Positions 8,672-18,014 of a stretch of DNA of 64,000 nt are shown here, one piece after another. The stretch is from assembly GCF_039941015.1 (NCBI RefSeq), contig NZ_JBDVFI010000094.1. The stretch is one strand, 5' to 3'. The notes under the pieces were generated by a model. The model worked only from the letters and a program-made list of their open reading frames with translations. It made no database searches and was not told the origin of the DNA. Source of the stretch: Sedimentitalea sp039941015. Lineage in GTDB: Bacteria > Pseudomonadota > Alphaproteobacteria > Rhodobacterales > Rhodobacteraceae. Made by a program: the position numbers and the translations under genes. Positions within the stretch are counted from its first letter, which is position 1. The number at the start of each line of letters is the position of its first letter.

Positions 8672-10453
8672 ATGAAAATGACGACCGAAGAGGCCTTTGT
8701 TAAGGTCCTGCAAATGCACGGGATCGACAATGCGTTTGGCATTATCGGGTCCGCCATGATGCCGATTTCCGATTTGTTCCCGGCTGCGGGCATCAAGTTC
8801 TGGGATTGTGCGCATGAAACCTCGGGTGGGATGATCGCCGACGGCTATACTCGCGCCAGCGGCAAGATGAGCATGGCCATCGCGCAGAACGGCCCCGGCA
8901 TCACCAACTTTGTCACACCTGTGAAAACCGCGTTCTGGAACCACACTCCGATGTTGCTGGTGACGCCGCAGGCGGCCAACAAGACCATCGGACAGGGCGG
9001 GTTCCAGGAAATCGAGCAGATGAAACTGTTCGAAGACATGGTTTGCTATCAGGAAGAGGTCCGCGACCCCAGCCGTATGGCCGAGGTTCTGAACCGTGTG
9101 ATCGAAAAGGCATGGCGCGGATCCGCTCCGGCGCAGATCAACATCCCACGCGACTACTGGACACAGGTCATCGACATCGACCTCCCCCAGATCATCCGTC
9201 TGGAGCGTCCTGCTGGTGGGGCGCAGGCCGTGGCCGATGCGGGGAAACTGCTCTCCGAGGCCGAGTTCCCCGTGATCCTGAACGGTGCCGGCGTGATTCT
9301 GGCCGGTGCAATCGACGCCAGCGCCAAGCTGGCCGAGGCGCTGGATGCGCCTGTTGCCTGCGGCTATCAGCACAACGACGCCTTTCCGGGCAACCACCCG
9401 CTGGCCGTCGGTCCGCTGGGCTATAACGGCAGCAAGGCGGCGATGGAGTTGATCCAGAAAGCCGATGTTGTTCTCGCCCTTGGCAATCGGCTGAACCCGT
9501 TCTCGACCCTGCCCGGCTATGGCATCAACTATTGGCCGCAGGACGCCAAGATCATTCAGGTCGACATCAATTCCGACCGGATCGGCCTGACCAAGAAAGT
9601 CGATGTGGCGATTCAGGGGGATGCAAAGCGGGTTGCCGAGCAACTTCTAGGACAGCTGGCCGACGGTGCAGGCGACAGGGGGCGTAAGGACCGCAAGGAG
9701 CTGATCGCCATGACAAAATCCCGTTGGGCACAAGAACTCAGTTCGATGGATCACGAGGACGACAACGACGAAGGCATCACCTGGAACGAGCGCGCGCGCA
9801 GCCGCCAGCCCGACCGCATGTCACCCCGCCAAGCCTGGCGCGCGATCATGTCGGCGATGCCCAAGGACGCGATTGTCAGCTCCGACATCGGCAACAATTG
9901 TGCCATCGGCAACGCCTATCCGTCGTTCGAAGCGGGTCGGAAATATCTGGCACCGGGCCTCTTTGGCCCCTGCGGATACGGTCTGCCCGCGATTTTGGGT
10001 GCCAAGATCGGCTGCCCGGATGTGCCGGTTGTCGGCTTTGCCGGTGACGGAGCGTTTGGTATCTCGATGAACGAGATGACCGCCTGTGGTCGTGGCGACT
10101 GGCCTCCGATCACCATGATCATCTTCCGCAACTACCAGTGGGGCGCGGAAAAGCGCAACACGACCCTGTGGTATGACGACAACTTTGTCGGAACTGAACT
10201 GAACCTTGACGTGAATTACGCCAAGATTGCCGATGGCTGCGGGCTAAAAGGCGTTCAGGTCACGAAAATGGAGCAATTGACAGATGTTTTGAACACTGCG
10301 GTCAAAGAGCAGATGAACGACAACGTCACCACCTTCATCGAAGTTGTCCTGAACCAGGAACTTGGCGAACCCTTCCGCCGTGACGCCATGAAAACACCGG
10401 TTTCCGTGGCCGGTATCGACAAATCGGACATGGCCCTGCAACAACTGGCCTGA
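8672..10453 (+). CDS. xsc: Sulfoacetaldehyde acetyltransferase
   Basis: A 593-residue thiamine-diphosphate enzyme of the acetolactate synthase superfamily, full length for Xsc. It converts sulfoacetaldehyde and phosphate to acetyl phosphate and sulfite. Xsc-typical stretches include GIIGSAMMPISDLFPAAGI at the start, CAHETSGGMIADGYTRASG with the catalytic Glu, the central NAD/FAD-like fold domain, and the TPP-binding GDGAFGISMNEM near residue 458 ending in FRNYQWGAEKRN. It sits between the GMC dehydrogenase gene and the exporter and pta genes, which would export the sulfite-derived anion and convert acetyl phosphate to acetyl-CoA. AGAGGAGACT provides the ribosome site. Confidence 0.97.
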   Translation: MKMTTEEAFVKVLQMHGIDNAFGIIGSAMMPISDLFPAAGIKFWDCAHETSGGMIADGYTRASGKMSMAIAQNGPGITNFVTPVKTAFWNHTPMLLVTPQAANKTIGQGGFQEIEQMKLFEDMVCYQEEVRDPSRMAEVLNRVIEKAWRGSAPAQINIPRDYWTQVIDIDLPQIIRLERPAGGAQAVADAGKLLSEAEFPVILNGAGVILAGAIDASAKLAEALDAPVACGYQHNDAFPGNHPLAVGPLGYNGSKAAMELIQKADVVLALGNRLNPFSTLPGYGINYWPQDAKIIQVDINSDRIGLTKKVDVAIQGDAKRVAEQLLGQLADGAGDRGRKDRKELIAMTKSRWAQELSSMDHEDDNDEGITWNERARSRQPDRMSPRQAWRAIMSAMPKDAIVSSDIGNNCAIGNAYPSFEAGRKYLAPGLFGPCGYGLPAILGAKIGCPDVPVVGFAGDGAFGISMNEMTACGRGDWPPITMIIFRNYQWGAEKRNTTLWYDDNFVGTELNLDVNYAKIADGCGLKGVQVTKMEQLTDVLNTAVKEQMNDNVTTFIEVVLNQELGEPFRRDAMKTPVSVAGIDKSDMALQQLA

Positions 10454-10460
10454 TCCACTT

Positions 10461-10484
10461 AGGGGGCGGCCTGTGTCGCCCCCT
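10461..10484 (+). promoter_or_regulatory. Intercistronic GC-rich stem-loop between xsc and the exporter gene
   Basis: AGGGGGCG (10461-10468) pairs perfectly with CGCCCCCT (10477-10484) across an 8-base loop. The sequence downstream is ACCCCCTCTTTTC rather than a clean U tract, so partial termination or mRNA 3'-end protection of xsc is more likely than full termination. Confidence 0.55.
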
Positions 10485-10520
10485 ACCCCCTCTTTTCTAG
10501 CGCACCAGGAGACCTGTGCC

Positions 10521-11561
10521 ATGTCTGAAGCGACCGCCCCGAACCAAACGCCGATCGCCCGGACGCAGCAGTTCTTGTCAGATAACGGTCCGGGGTTCTT
10601 GGTCTCGGTCGTCATCGCGGTGGCCGCACAATTCCTGTCAGAACACTACGGCGCACCGGCAATGCTGATGGCGCTGTTGTTGGGGATCGCGTTTCATTTT
10701 CTCGCCGAAGAAGGCCGGTGTGTCCCCGGCATCGCGCTGACCTCTCGCACGGTGTTGCGGATCGGTGTGGCCTTGCTGGGCGCACGGATCAGCGTCGAGC
10801 TGCTGATCGGTCTGGGGCCCGAACTGATAACACTGGTGGTGGCCGGGGTGATCCTGACCATCCTGTTTGGCATCGTCGGCGCCAAGGTTCTGGGCCGTGG
10901 CTGGCGCTTTGCGCTCTTGACCGGCGGTTCGGTCGCAATTTGCGGCGCATCCGCCGCCATGGCAATCGCCGCCGTTCTGCCCAAGAACGAACATTCCGAG
11001 CGCAACCTGATCTTTACCGTGCTCAGCGTCACGGTTCTGAGTACGCTGGCGATGATCGCCTATCCCATCATCACGCAGGCCCTGCAACTGGACGAATTGC
11101 AGACCGGTGTGTTCTTGGGCGGCACCATTCATGATGTTGCACAAGTCGTCGGTGCCGGGTTCTCGGTCTCTGAGGAGACCGGCGAAACCGCGACGTTGGT
11201 CAAGCTGATCCGTGTCACCATGCTGGCGCCCGTGGTGCTGGTGTTCTCGCTGGTGATCCGCAGCTTTGCGGACGACGCGGGCAACGATGGTGGCAAACGT
11301 CCGCCGCTGATTCCGTTCTTTGTGCTGATGTTCCTGCTTCTCGCCGCGATCAACTCCTTTGGGCTGATACCCGCCATTGTGCAGTCTGCTCTCAGCGATC
11401 TGTCCCGTTGGGCGCTGCTGATCTCGATTGCTGCGGTCGGCATGAAAACCTCTCTCAAAACCATTCTTGATGTTGGCGGGCAGGCCATCATCCTGATCGT
11501 GGCCGAAACCGTGTTCATCGCCGGATTTATCCTGTTCGGCATCAAATGGCTGGCCGGATAG
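10521..11561 (+). CDS. YeiH/UPF0324-family membrane exporter, probably for sulfite or sulfate (TauZ-like)
   Basis: A 346-residue inner-membrane protein with about ten hydrophobic segments. The family is recognised by GAPAMLMALLLGIAFHF, ALLGARISVELLIGLG, ALLTGGSVAICGASAAMAIAAVLP and GVFLGGTIHDVAQVVGAGF. Members of this family accompany xsc and pta in several taurine or sulfonate clusters, where export of sulfite or sulfate is proposed. The ATG at 10521 is preferred over upstream in-frame alternatives because AGGAGACC lies 7-8 bases before it. It is co-directional with xsc and pta. Confidence 0.88.
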   Translation: MSEATAPNQTPIARTQQFLSDNGPGFLVSVVIAVAAQFLSEHYGAPAMLMALLLGIAFHFLAEEGRCVPGIALTSRTVLRIGVALLGARISVELLIGLGPELITLVVAGVILTILFGIVGAKVLGRGWRFALLTGGSVAICGASAAMAIAAVLPKNEHSERNLIFTVLSVTVLSTLAMIAYPIITQALQLDELQTGVFLGGTIHDVAQVVGAGFSVSEETGETATLVKLIRVTMLAPVVLVFSLVIRSFADDAGNDGGKRPPLIPFFVLMFLLLAAINSFGLIPAIVQSALSDLSRWALLISIAAVGMKTSLKTILDVGGQAIILIVAETVFIAGFILFGIKWLAG

Positions 11562-11604
11562 GCCCGATCTTCTCTCTTATTCCCGGAATCCACGGAGCCC
11601 CGCA

Positions 11605-12630
11605 ATGAAGCCTCTGCAAATCCTGTTGGCCAACGCCGCCCAGTCAGATCAAAGAATTGCGCTCAGCGAAGGCGCCGACCCGCGCGTGGTCGAAGCCGCG
11701 ATTATGGCGCGCAAACAAAAGGTTGCCCGTATCGTGCTGGTGGGTGATGCGTCAGAGATCAAGGTCAGGCTGGCAGCAGGTGGCGGAGAGGCGCTGGACG
11801 GGATCGAGGTTCACGACCCCTCCGACACGCCGCTCGCCGATCAGATGGCAGAACAGTTTCTTGCCCTGCGCAAACACAAGGGCGCCACGGCGGAGTCTGC
11901 CGCAGCCGCGATCCGGAACCCGCATGTCTTTGCCGCTCTGCTGGTACGTATGGGGCTGGCGGACGGCACGGTCGGCGGGGCGGCGACGCCCACAGCGGAA
12001 ATCGTGCGCACGGCGATCCAGATGATCGGCACGGCCCCGGATGCAAAGCTGGTTTCGAGCTTTTTCCTGATGCTGTTCTGCAAGGAGCACCATGAAACCA
12101 AGGGCGCACATGTCTTTGCCGACGCCGGGCTGGTCATTGATCCGGACGCTCGCGAGATGGCAGAAATCGCCTGTGCTTCGGCGGTGTCTTTGCTGCAACT
12201 GGTCGGCGAAACACCACGAGTGGCGATGCTGTCTTTCTCGACCCGAGGCAGCGCCAGCCATGAAAAGGTGTCCAAGGTGGTAACGGCCACCGAAATGGTC
12301 CGCGAGATGGCACCTGACATGATCGTGGACGGCGAGATTCAGTTCGACGCTGCGTTTGTGCCTGATGTCGCCAAATCCAAGGCTGCCGATTCTGCGCTGG
12401 CCGGGGCTGCCAACGTCTTTGTCTTTCCAAATCTTGAATCCGGCAACATCGCCTACAAGGTTGCCCAGCGGATCGGCGGGGCAGTGGCAATCGGGCCGAT
12501 CCTGCAGGGTTTGGCCAAGCCCGCAAACGACCTGTCGCGCGGCTGTTCGGCCGAAGATATCCTGCATATCATCGCCGTCACCACCGCGCAGGCAAGCCAA
12601 CCTGTCGTAACGGCCGAACCCGCTCACTAG
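11605..12630 (+). CDS. pta: Phosphate acetyltransferase
   Basis: A 341-residue short-form phosphotransacetylase. It exchanges phosphate for CoA on acetyl phosphate, completing the route from sulfoacetaldehyde to acetyl-CoA. Family features seen are ALSEGADPRVVEAAIMARK near the start, GMADGTVGGAATPTAEIVRTAI-type substrate loop (here GLADGTVGGAATPTAE), SFSTRGSASHEKVSKV, DGEIQFDAAFVPDVAKSKA and the C-terminal VFVFPNLESGNIAYKVAQR. It is the last gene of the sulfonate operon and ends 6 bases from the convergent dppF-type gene. Confidence 0.96.
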   Translation: MKPLQILLANAAQSDQRIALSEGADPRVVEAAIMARKQKVARIVLVGDASEIKVRLAAGGGEALDGIEVHDPSDTPLADQMAEQFLALRKHKGATAESAAAAIRNPHVFAALLVRMGLADGTVGGAATPTAEIVRTAIQMIGTAPDAKLVSSFFLMLFCKEHHETKGAHVFADAGLVIDPDAREMAEIACASAVSLLQLVGETPRVAMLSFSTRGSASHEKVSKVVTATEMVREMAPDMIVDGEIQFDAAFVPDVAKSKAADSALAGAANVFVFPNLESGNIAYKVAQRIGGAVAIGPILQGLAKPANDLSRGCSAEDILHIIAVTTAQASQPVVTAEPAH

Positions 12631-12636
12631 CGGTAG

Positions 12637-13581
12637 TCAGGTCGCATACTCGCATCGCACGAGACCGCCGTGCAGTTCACGCAAATCCTGCTGGGTCGTG
12701 GTGCAACTCTCACGGACCTCGGGGCAACGCGGAGCAAACAAGCAGCCGCCATGCACCGCAAACGGATCTGCGGCCGCCGCGCCAAGTTTTTGTTCAGGCA
12801 TGCCCAGTTTCGGATCCGGCAGCAATGTCGCGCCCAAAAGCGCACGGGTGTAAGGATGCTGCGCCCGTTCAAACAGGGCATCGGTCTTGGCCTCTTCGAT
12901 CGTTTGCCCAAGGTACATGACCGCAACCCGGTCTGCGAGATGCTCGACCACGGCAAGGTTGTGGCTGACAAACACCATCGTCAGACCCAGCTCTTGCTTC
13001 AGCGACAACAGCAGGTTGATGATCTGCGCCTGCACCGACACATCCAGCGCCGAGGTCGGCTCATCACAGATCAGAACGCGCGGGTTCAGGATCAACGCGC
13101 GGGCAATCGCAACACGCTGACGTTGTCCACCGGACAGCTCAGCGGGATAGGCATCCGCCAGCCGTGATGGTAGGCCCACAAGGTCGAACATCCGCGCGAC
13201 CTCGGCCTTCTCATTCGCGCCGCCATGCAGGCGCAAGGGTTGCCCGATCAAGGTCTGGATGCGTTTGACCGGGTTGAGCGAGGCATTGGGGTTCTGAAAC
13301 ACCGGCTGCACAAGGCGGACACGCTCGGCGACGGGCATCGCGCCAATCTTTTGCCCGGCGATTTCGACCTCCCCAGCATCAGGCTGCAACAGCCCCAACA
13401 TGATGCTGACCGCTGTGCTTTTGCCGCAACCAGATTCACCCACAAGACCAAGGGTTTCGCCCTCGATCACCTTTAGCGACAGGTCGTTGACCGCCACCAG
13501 TTCCTCGGTCGGTGCGAACATGCCGCGACGCAGGCGATAGGTCTTGGTGATATTGCTCATACGGATCATCGTGGGGGTCAT
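12637..13581 (-). CDS. Peptide-type ABC transporter ATPase (DppF/OppF)
   Basis: A 314-residue ATPase with Walker A GESGCGKS, signature ELSGGQRQRVAIARAL, Walker B VLICDEPTSALD and the oligopeptide C-terminal extension with a Cys cluster (CLFAPRCPEVRESC). The start MTPTMIRMSNI is chosen because it overlaps the dppD-type stop in an ATGA; the frame is open for nine more codons upstream but these lack a ribosome site. It is the last gene of the seven-gene minus-strand operon that begins with the RidA and RraA-like genes. Confidence 0.94.
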   Translation of the reverse strand: MTPTMIRMSNITKTYRLRRGMFAPTEELVAVNDLSLKVIEGETLGLVGESGCGKSTAVSIMLGLLQPDAGEVEIAGQKIGAMPVAERVRLVQPVFQNPNASLNPVKRIQTLIGQPLRLHGGANEKAEVARMFDLVGLPSRLADAYPAELSGGQRQRVAIARALILNPRVLICDEPTSALDVSVQAQIINLLLSLKQELGLTMVFVSHNLAVVEHLADRVAVMYLGQTIEEAKTDALFERAQHPYTRALLGATLLPDPKLGMPEQKLGAAAADPFAVHGGCLFAPRCPEVRESCTTTQQDLRELHGGLVRCEYAT

Positions 13582-14561
13582 GCTGCGGTCTCCGCTGCCT
13601 TGAAACACTCGACAAACCGCCCTGCTCCGGGTTCAAAGCGCGGCACCGGATCGGTGCTGCAATCCGGTCCGGCGATCGCGCACCGGTCACGAAAGGCACA
13701 GCCTTGCATCGTGCCGATAAGTCCGGGCACGCGGCCCGGAATTGCGGGCAGTTCGCTGCCACGCAGGGTCACACCCGGTACCGGGATCGCGGCAAGAAGC
13801 CCTTGAGTATAAGGATGACATGGTGCCGCAAACAGATCGGCCACCGGCGCGCGTTCAGCGATACGCCCCGCGTACATGACAGCAACTTCGTCGGCGATGG
13901 CCGCGACGACACCCAAATCATGGGTAATCAGCAAGATCGACAACCCAAGATCAGTTTGCAACTCGCCCAACAATTCAAGGATTTGCGCCTGAATAGTCAC
14001 ATCGAGCGCCGTTGTCGGCTCGTCCGCGATAAGCAGTTTCGGGCGCCCCATCAGCGCCGAGGCAATCATGATGCGCTGGCGTTGGCCGCCGGAAAAGCCG
14101 TGCGGATATTGCGTTAGTCGCGCAGCCGGGTTGGAAATTCCAACACGCTCCAGCATTTCGATGGCCCGCCCATCGGCGTCCCTGCGGCTCAACCCTTCCG
14201 AACGCATGACGCCTTCGGTCAACTGCCGTCCGATGGTCAGCGTCGGGTTCAGCGCGCTGGTCGGATCCTGAAAGATCATCGCAACATCGCGACCGCGCAT
14301 CCGATCCAGTTTGGTTGACGTTTTATCAGACAAGTCGTGCCCGGTCATCATGAACGTATCTGTCGTGATCTGGGCATAACGCGGCAACAGCCCCATGATC
14401 GACATGGCGGTCAGTGACTTACCGCACCCGGACTCGCCAACCAGACACAGCGTATCTCCGCGTGCGATTTGCAAATCGACCCCGCGCACCGCGTTCAGCA
14501 TCCCTCGTTCCGTGGGCAGCGAGACCCTGAGGTTCCGGATATCCAGCATCATGTCGGTCAT
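13578..14561 (-). CDS. Peptide-type ABC transporter ATPase (DppD/OppD)
   Basis: A 327-residue ATPase: Walker A GESGCGKS, signature GFSGGQRQRIMIASAL, Walker B LLIADEPTTALD, then the switch His in LLITHDLGVVAAIAD and the C-terminal oligopeptide-binding ATPase region with CAFRDRCAIAGPDC, where Cys residues bind an iron-sulfur cluster in some relatives. It pairs with the next gene product to drive import. It overlaps both neighbours by ATGA, showing translational coupling along the operon. Confidence 0.95.
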   Translation of the reverse strand: MTDMMLDIRNLRVSLPTERGMLNAVRGVDLQIARGDTLCLVGESGCGKSLTAMSIMGLLPRYAQITTDTFMMTGHDLSDKTSTKLDRMRGRDVAMIFQDPTSALNPTLTIGRQLTEGVMRSEGLSRRDADGRAIEMLERVGISNPAARLTQYPHGFSGGQRQRIMIASALMGRPKLLIADEPTTALDVTIQAQILELLGELQTDLGLSILLITHDLGVVAAIADEVAVMYAGRIAERAPVADLFAAPCHPYTQGLLAAIPVPGVTLRGSELPAIPGRVPGLIGTMQGCAFRDRCAIAGPDCSTDPVPRFEPGAGRFVECFKAAETAA

Positions 14562-15430
14562 CTCTTTGCAGGCCCCGTAATATCGCGCATTCCGTCACCA
14601 AACAGGTTCACCGCCAGCACCAGCACACAGAGTGCGGACCCCGGCAGGGCAATGAGCCAGGGATCAAACAGAATGTTGTCTCGCCCTTCGGAAATCATCA
14701 GCCCCCAGGATGGCGTCGGCGGGCGCACGCCCAGACCGAGAAACGACAGCGCCGCTTCGAGCAGGATGACGTTCGCCACCTCAAGCGAGACAACGACGAG
14801 GATCGTGGCCTGCATGTTGGGCAGGATTTCCAGAAACAGGATGCGCGGTCGGCTGGCACCGACGGCCCGCAAGCCCATGATGAATTCCTGATGCCGCAGG
14901 CTTTGCGCCGCAGCGCGAGTGACGACGGCAAAGCGGTCCCACAACAGCAGGCCCAGCACGGTAATCAGCGTGGTCAAAGATGCTCCGCCCAAAGCCACCG
15001 CCGCCAGTGCCACAAGAACGATGGGCAGCGACAGACGGGTGGTGATGGCAAAGCTGATGATCATGTCGATCCGGCCACCGAAATACCCGGCAAGCAGACC
15101 CAGCGTGATGCCGATTGCCCCAGAAACAAGGATCACCCCCAGCCCAACGCCTAGAGAGACCCGCGCACCGTAGATCATCCGTGACAGGTAATCGCGCCCC
15201 AGATGATCGGTGCCCAGCAGATGCTCGGGTACGGATCGGTCGTGCCAGAACGGAGGCAACAAACGGCGGGTCAGGTCCTGTGCCAACGGGTCATGCGGGG
15301 CCAGCAACGGCGCGAAGATCGCGATTGCGACGATGATTGCCAGCAGCGTGCCGCCGATAAGAACGCCGGTATTTCCGCGCATCTTGCGCCAAAAGCTCGG
15401 CCTTGCGGTTTCTACCGTTGCATCGGTCAT
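14558..15430 (-). CDS. Peptide-type ABC transporter permease (DppC/OppC)
   Basis: A 290-residue permease with an N-terminal OppC segment (FWRKMRGNTGVLIGGTLLAI), six predicted helices, the LLGTDHLGRDYLSRMIYGAR motif typical of DppC proteins and the EAALSFLGLGVRPPTPSWG coupling loop. One base separates its start from the stop of the DppB-type gene. The substrate is unknown; this ABC family takes up peptides, opines, nickel chelates or sugar oligomers. Confidence 0.95.
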   Translation of the reverse strand: MTDATVETARPSFWRKMRGNTGVLIGGTLLAIIVAIAIFAPLLAPHDPLAQDLTRRLLPPFWHDRSVPEHLLGTDHLGRDYLSRMIYGARVSLGVGLGVILVSGAIGITLGLLAGYFGGRIDMIISFAITTRLSLPIVLVALAAVALGGASLTTLITVLGLLLWDRFAVVTRAAAQSLRHQEFIMGLRAVGASRPRILFLEILPNMQATILVVVSLEVANVILLEAALSFLGLGVRPPTPSWGLMISEGRDNILFDPWLIALPGSALCVLVLAVNLFGDGMRDITGPAKR

Positions 15431-15431
15431 G

Positions 15432-16352
15432 TCAGGATGCCCCTCTCAGCCGCGGATCAAGAACCGCGTTCAGAATGTCGGCCAGCATGGTCAGCAACAC
15501 ATAGAGCAGCGACAGGATCAGAATGATCGCCTGCACCACCGGGAGGTCGCTGCGCAGCAGGGATTCCCATGCCAGCCGCCCCAGCCCATTCAGCGCGAAG
15601 ACGCTTTCAATCACGATAGACCCGGACAAAAGCTGCCCCAATTGCACCGCCGCCAGCGACACCAGCGGCAGTACCGCATTGCGCACCGCGTGGCGCCAGA
15701 TGACCACATGCATCGGCAGGCCCTTGGCTCTGGCCGCGCGGATATAATCGGTGGCCAGCACGTCGATCATGCCGGATCTGGTGATACGCATGAGTTCGGG
15801 AATGGCATAGTAGCTTAGAACAATGACCGGCAGGATATAGCCCTGCCAGGTCTCTGCTCCCGAAATCGGCACCCAGCCGTACCAGACGCCAAAGACGACG
15901 ATGGCCATCAGTCCAAGCCAGAAACTCGGTATCGCCTGGCCGGACACCGCAATGACCAGCGCAACGCGGTCGATCCAACCATGAGGCCGCAGCGCCGCAG
16001 CGATACCCAGCGGCACCGCGATGACCACCGCCACGATGAACGATATGAAACCAAGCCGCAGCGTCACACCAACACGGTTGCTGATAATTTCCGTTACAGG
16101 GACGTTGAAATAGATGCTTTGCCCCAGATCGCCGGCCACGGCGCTGCTGATCCAGTCGAAATATTGCACGATGATCGGGCGATCAAAACCATAGGCAACG
16201 CGGATCGCCTCGGCATCCTCGGCGCGCCCGCCCGCTCCGGCAATGGCGATCGCGGGATCCCCCGACAGGAACATCAACGCGAAACTCAGCGCCGAAACCG
16301 TCAGGCATACGCAAAAGGCGACGAGCAATCGTCTGGAAATGAATGTGAGCAT
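15432..16352 (-). CDS. Peptide-type ABC transporter permease (DppB/OppB)
   Basis: A 306-residue permease with an N-terminal transmembrane helix, a periplasmic loop containing GFDRPIIVQYFDWISSAVAGDLGQSI (an OppB hallmark, here only partly quoted by position about 52-78), five more helices and the EAA-type loop DYIRAARAKGLP followed by HAVRNAVLPLV. It ends NAVLDPRLRGAS as usual in the family. It follows the binding-protein gene after a 74-base spacer that holds a strong stem-loop. Confidence 0.95.
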   Translation of the reverse strand: MLTFISRRLLVAFCVCLTVSALSFALMFLSGDPAIAIAGAGGRAEDAEAIRVAYGFDRPIIVQYFDWISSAVAGDLGQSIYFNVPVTEIISNRVGVTLRLGFISFIVAVVIAVPLGIAAALRPHGWIDRVALVIAVSGQAIPSFWLGLMAIVVFGVWYGWVPISGAETWQGYILPVIVLSYYAIPELMRITRSGMIDVLATDYIRAARAKGLPMHVVIWRHAVRNAVLPLVSLAAVQLGQLLSGSIVIESVFALNGLGRLAWESLLRSDLPVVQAIILILSLLYVLLTMLADILNAVLDPRLRGAS

Positions 16353-16371
16353 GATGTCTTTCCGTTGATCT

Positions 16372-16406
16372 GGTGCCGGGCGGCAGGGAGAAAACCGCCC
16401 GGCACC
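16372..16406 (-). promoter_or_regulatory. Intercistronic stem-loop after the binding-protein gene
   Basis: GGTGCCGGGCGG (16372-16383) and CCGCCCGGCACC (16395-16406) form a perfect 12-bp stem with an 11-base loop, between the binding-protein stop and the dppB-type start. There is no U tract. Stems placed here commonly protect the upstream mRNA and give more binding protein than permease; that role is inferred. Confidence 0.65.
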
Positions 16407-16426
16407 GTTCCGCGTGGGAGGTCAGC

Positions 16427-17959
16427 CTATTTCCAGCTGGCCATCCACCAGCGGGCGAACTCATCCGGGTGCGGGGTAAAGTTCAGATCGTTTGACAGGC
16501 CATAGTTGACGTTAAAGTTGTACATCGGCATCCAATAGGCTTCTTCGGCGATCTTTTTGACGGCCATGGCATAGTTCTCGGCCCGAACCTCGCGGTCAGA
16601 TGCGGTATCAGCCTCGGTCAGCCAGCCTGCCAGTTCCTTGTCCTGCACCAGATCATCCGCACCACCGCCAAAGAAGTTCGACAGGATGAACGCGGTGTCG
16701 CCGATGCCATAGCTGCCCCAGTTCGAAAAGAACGCCGGAAGCTCTTTGGCACGCCATTTGCCGATGCCCGACGCGTATTGCTGTTCGTTCAGAACCAGCG
16801 TGACGCCGACATTTGCCAGATCGGCAGCAACGGCCTCGGCGGTCGGGCGCGGCATGGCGGCAAAGACCATTTCCATTTCGAACCCGTCGGGGTAACCGGC
16901 TTCGGCCAGCAATGCCTTGGCCTTCTCGGGGTCAAAGTCATAGGTCGCGACATCCTGTTCACAGCCGAACTGTGCCGGGTTGCAGGGGGTGTTCAGAACC
17001 TTGGATGCACCACCCGCAAACGCTTCGACAATCGCGCCACGGTTGGTGGCGTGGATCAGCGCCTGGCGCACTTTCTTGTCGGCAATCGGGCTGTCACCGG
17101 CCAGTGCCTCGGGGGCGAAACCGACATAGCCGATGCGCATGATCGGCGCGCTGATGATCTGCACCCGGCCTTCCAGACGCGACGCCTGATCCGGAGGAAT
17201 ACGCCAGATCCAGTCGAGATCGCCGGACATCAGTTCGGCGTACTGGGTGTTCATCTCGGGAATGGTCCGCACGGTGATCTTGTCGATGGTCGCGCCGCTC
17301 TTGGGACTTCCAGCATAGTGATCTTCAAACCGCTCCAGTTCATAGCGAATGCCCGGCTCTTGCGAGACAAGCTTGTAAGGACCCGTTCCAATCGGGGTCG
17401 CCGCCATCCCGGCAGAGCCATTTTCGGCGAAGAAGGCGTGCGGATAGATCGGAAGCGCATCCGCCAGCATCTCGACCGCACCGGCAAAGGGTTTGGACAT
17501 GTTGATGCGGACCTTGTAGTCGTCCAGCTTTTCAACACTCTCGATCCAGTCGACCGAGATGGAATAACGGGTGCCATATTCCTCGGTGATCACGGTGTTC
17601 AGCGTTTCGACCACATCGTCGGCAGTGAAATCAGCGCCATTGTGGAATTTCACGCCTTGGCGCAGGGTGAATTCCATGGTCAGCGGGCCGGTAAAATCCC
17701 AGCTTTCGGCCAATGCAGGCACGATTTCCCCGGTGTCGAGGTTTTTGTAGAGCAATCCATCATAGATGTGGCGCGCGAGGATCAGGCCCTGGCGTCCGGC
17801 AATCTTGTAGGTGTCGAGCGGCTCCGGCTCGGCGGCAAAGGCCACGTTCAGTGTGTTACTGGCCTTGTCAGCCATGGCAGGCGTGCCAAGTGTCAGGGCG
17901 GTGCTTGCGGCCAGCGCCGCAATGCCACCAAGGATGAATTTCGAAGAGCTGTTTGTCAT
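16427..17959 (-). CDS. Peptide-type ABC transporter periplasmic binding protein (SBP family 5)
   Basis: A 510-residue secreted protein with a Sec signal peptide (hydrophobic stretch ILGGIAALAASTALTLG, cleavage likely after PAMA near residue 30). Family 5 features: GLLYKNLDTGEIVPALAESWDF near residue 70, EFTLRQGVKFHNGADFTADDV, RALIHATNRGAIVEAFAGG-like region (RQALIHATNRGAIVEAF) and the C-terminal YWMPMYNFN. The ATG at 17959 gives a proper signal peptide; codons upstream do not. It binds the unknown substrate for the permeases and ATPases encoded downstream. Confidence 0.94.
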   Translation of the reverse strand: MTNSSSKFILGGIAALAASTALTLGTPAMADKASNTLNVAFAAEPEPLDTYKIAGRQGLILARHIYDGLLYKNLDTGEIVPALAESWDFTGPLTMEFTLRQGVKFHNGADFTADDVVETLNTVITEEYGTRYSISVDWIESVEKLDDYKVRINMSKPFAGAVEMLADALPIYPHAFFAENGSAGMAATPIGTGPYKLVSQEPGIRYELERFEDHYAGSPKSGATIDKITVRTIPEMNTQYAELMSGDLDWIWRIPPDQASRLEGRVQIISAPIMRIGYVGFAPEALAGDSPIADKKVRQALIHATNRGAIVEAFAGGASKVLNTPCNPAQFGCEQDVATYDFDPEKAKALLAEAGYPDGFEMEMVFAAMPRPTAEAVAADLANVGVTLVLNEQQYASGIGKWRAKELPAFFSNWGSYGIGDTAFILSNFFGGGADDLVQDKELAGWLTEADTASDREVRAENYAMAVKKIAEEAYWMPMYNFNVNYGLSNDLNFTPHPDEFARWWMASWK

Positions 17960-18014
17960 GGTTCTCTCTGTTGCTTGGGTGAAGTGAAAAGGAACGCGCG
18001 CCGATCTTCCGGTT

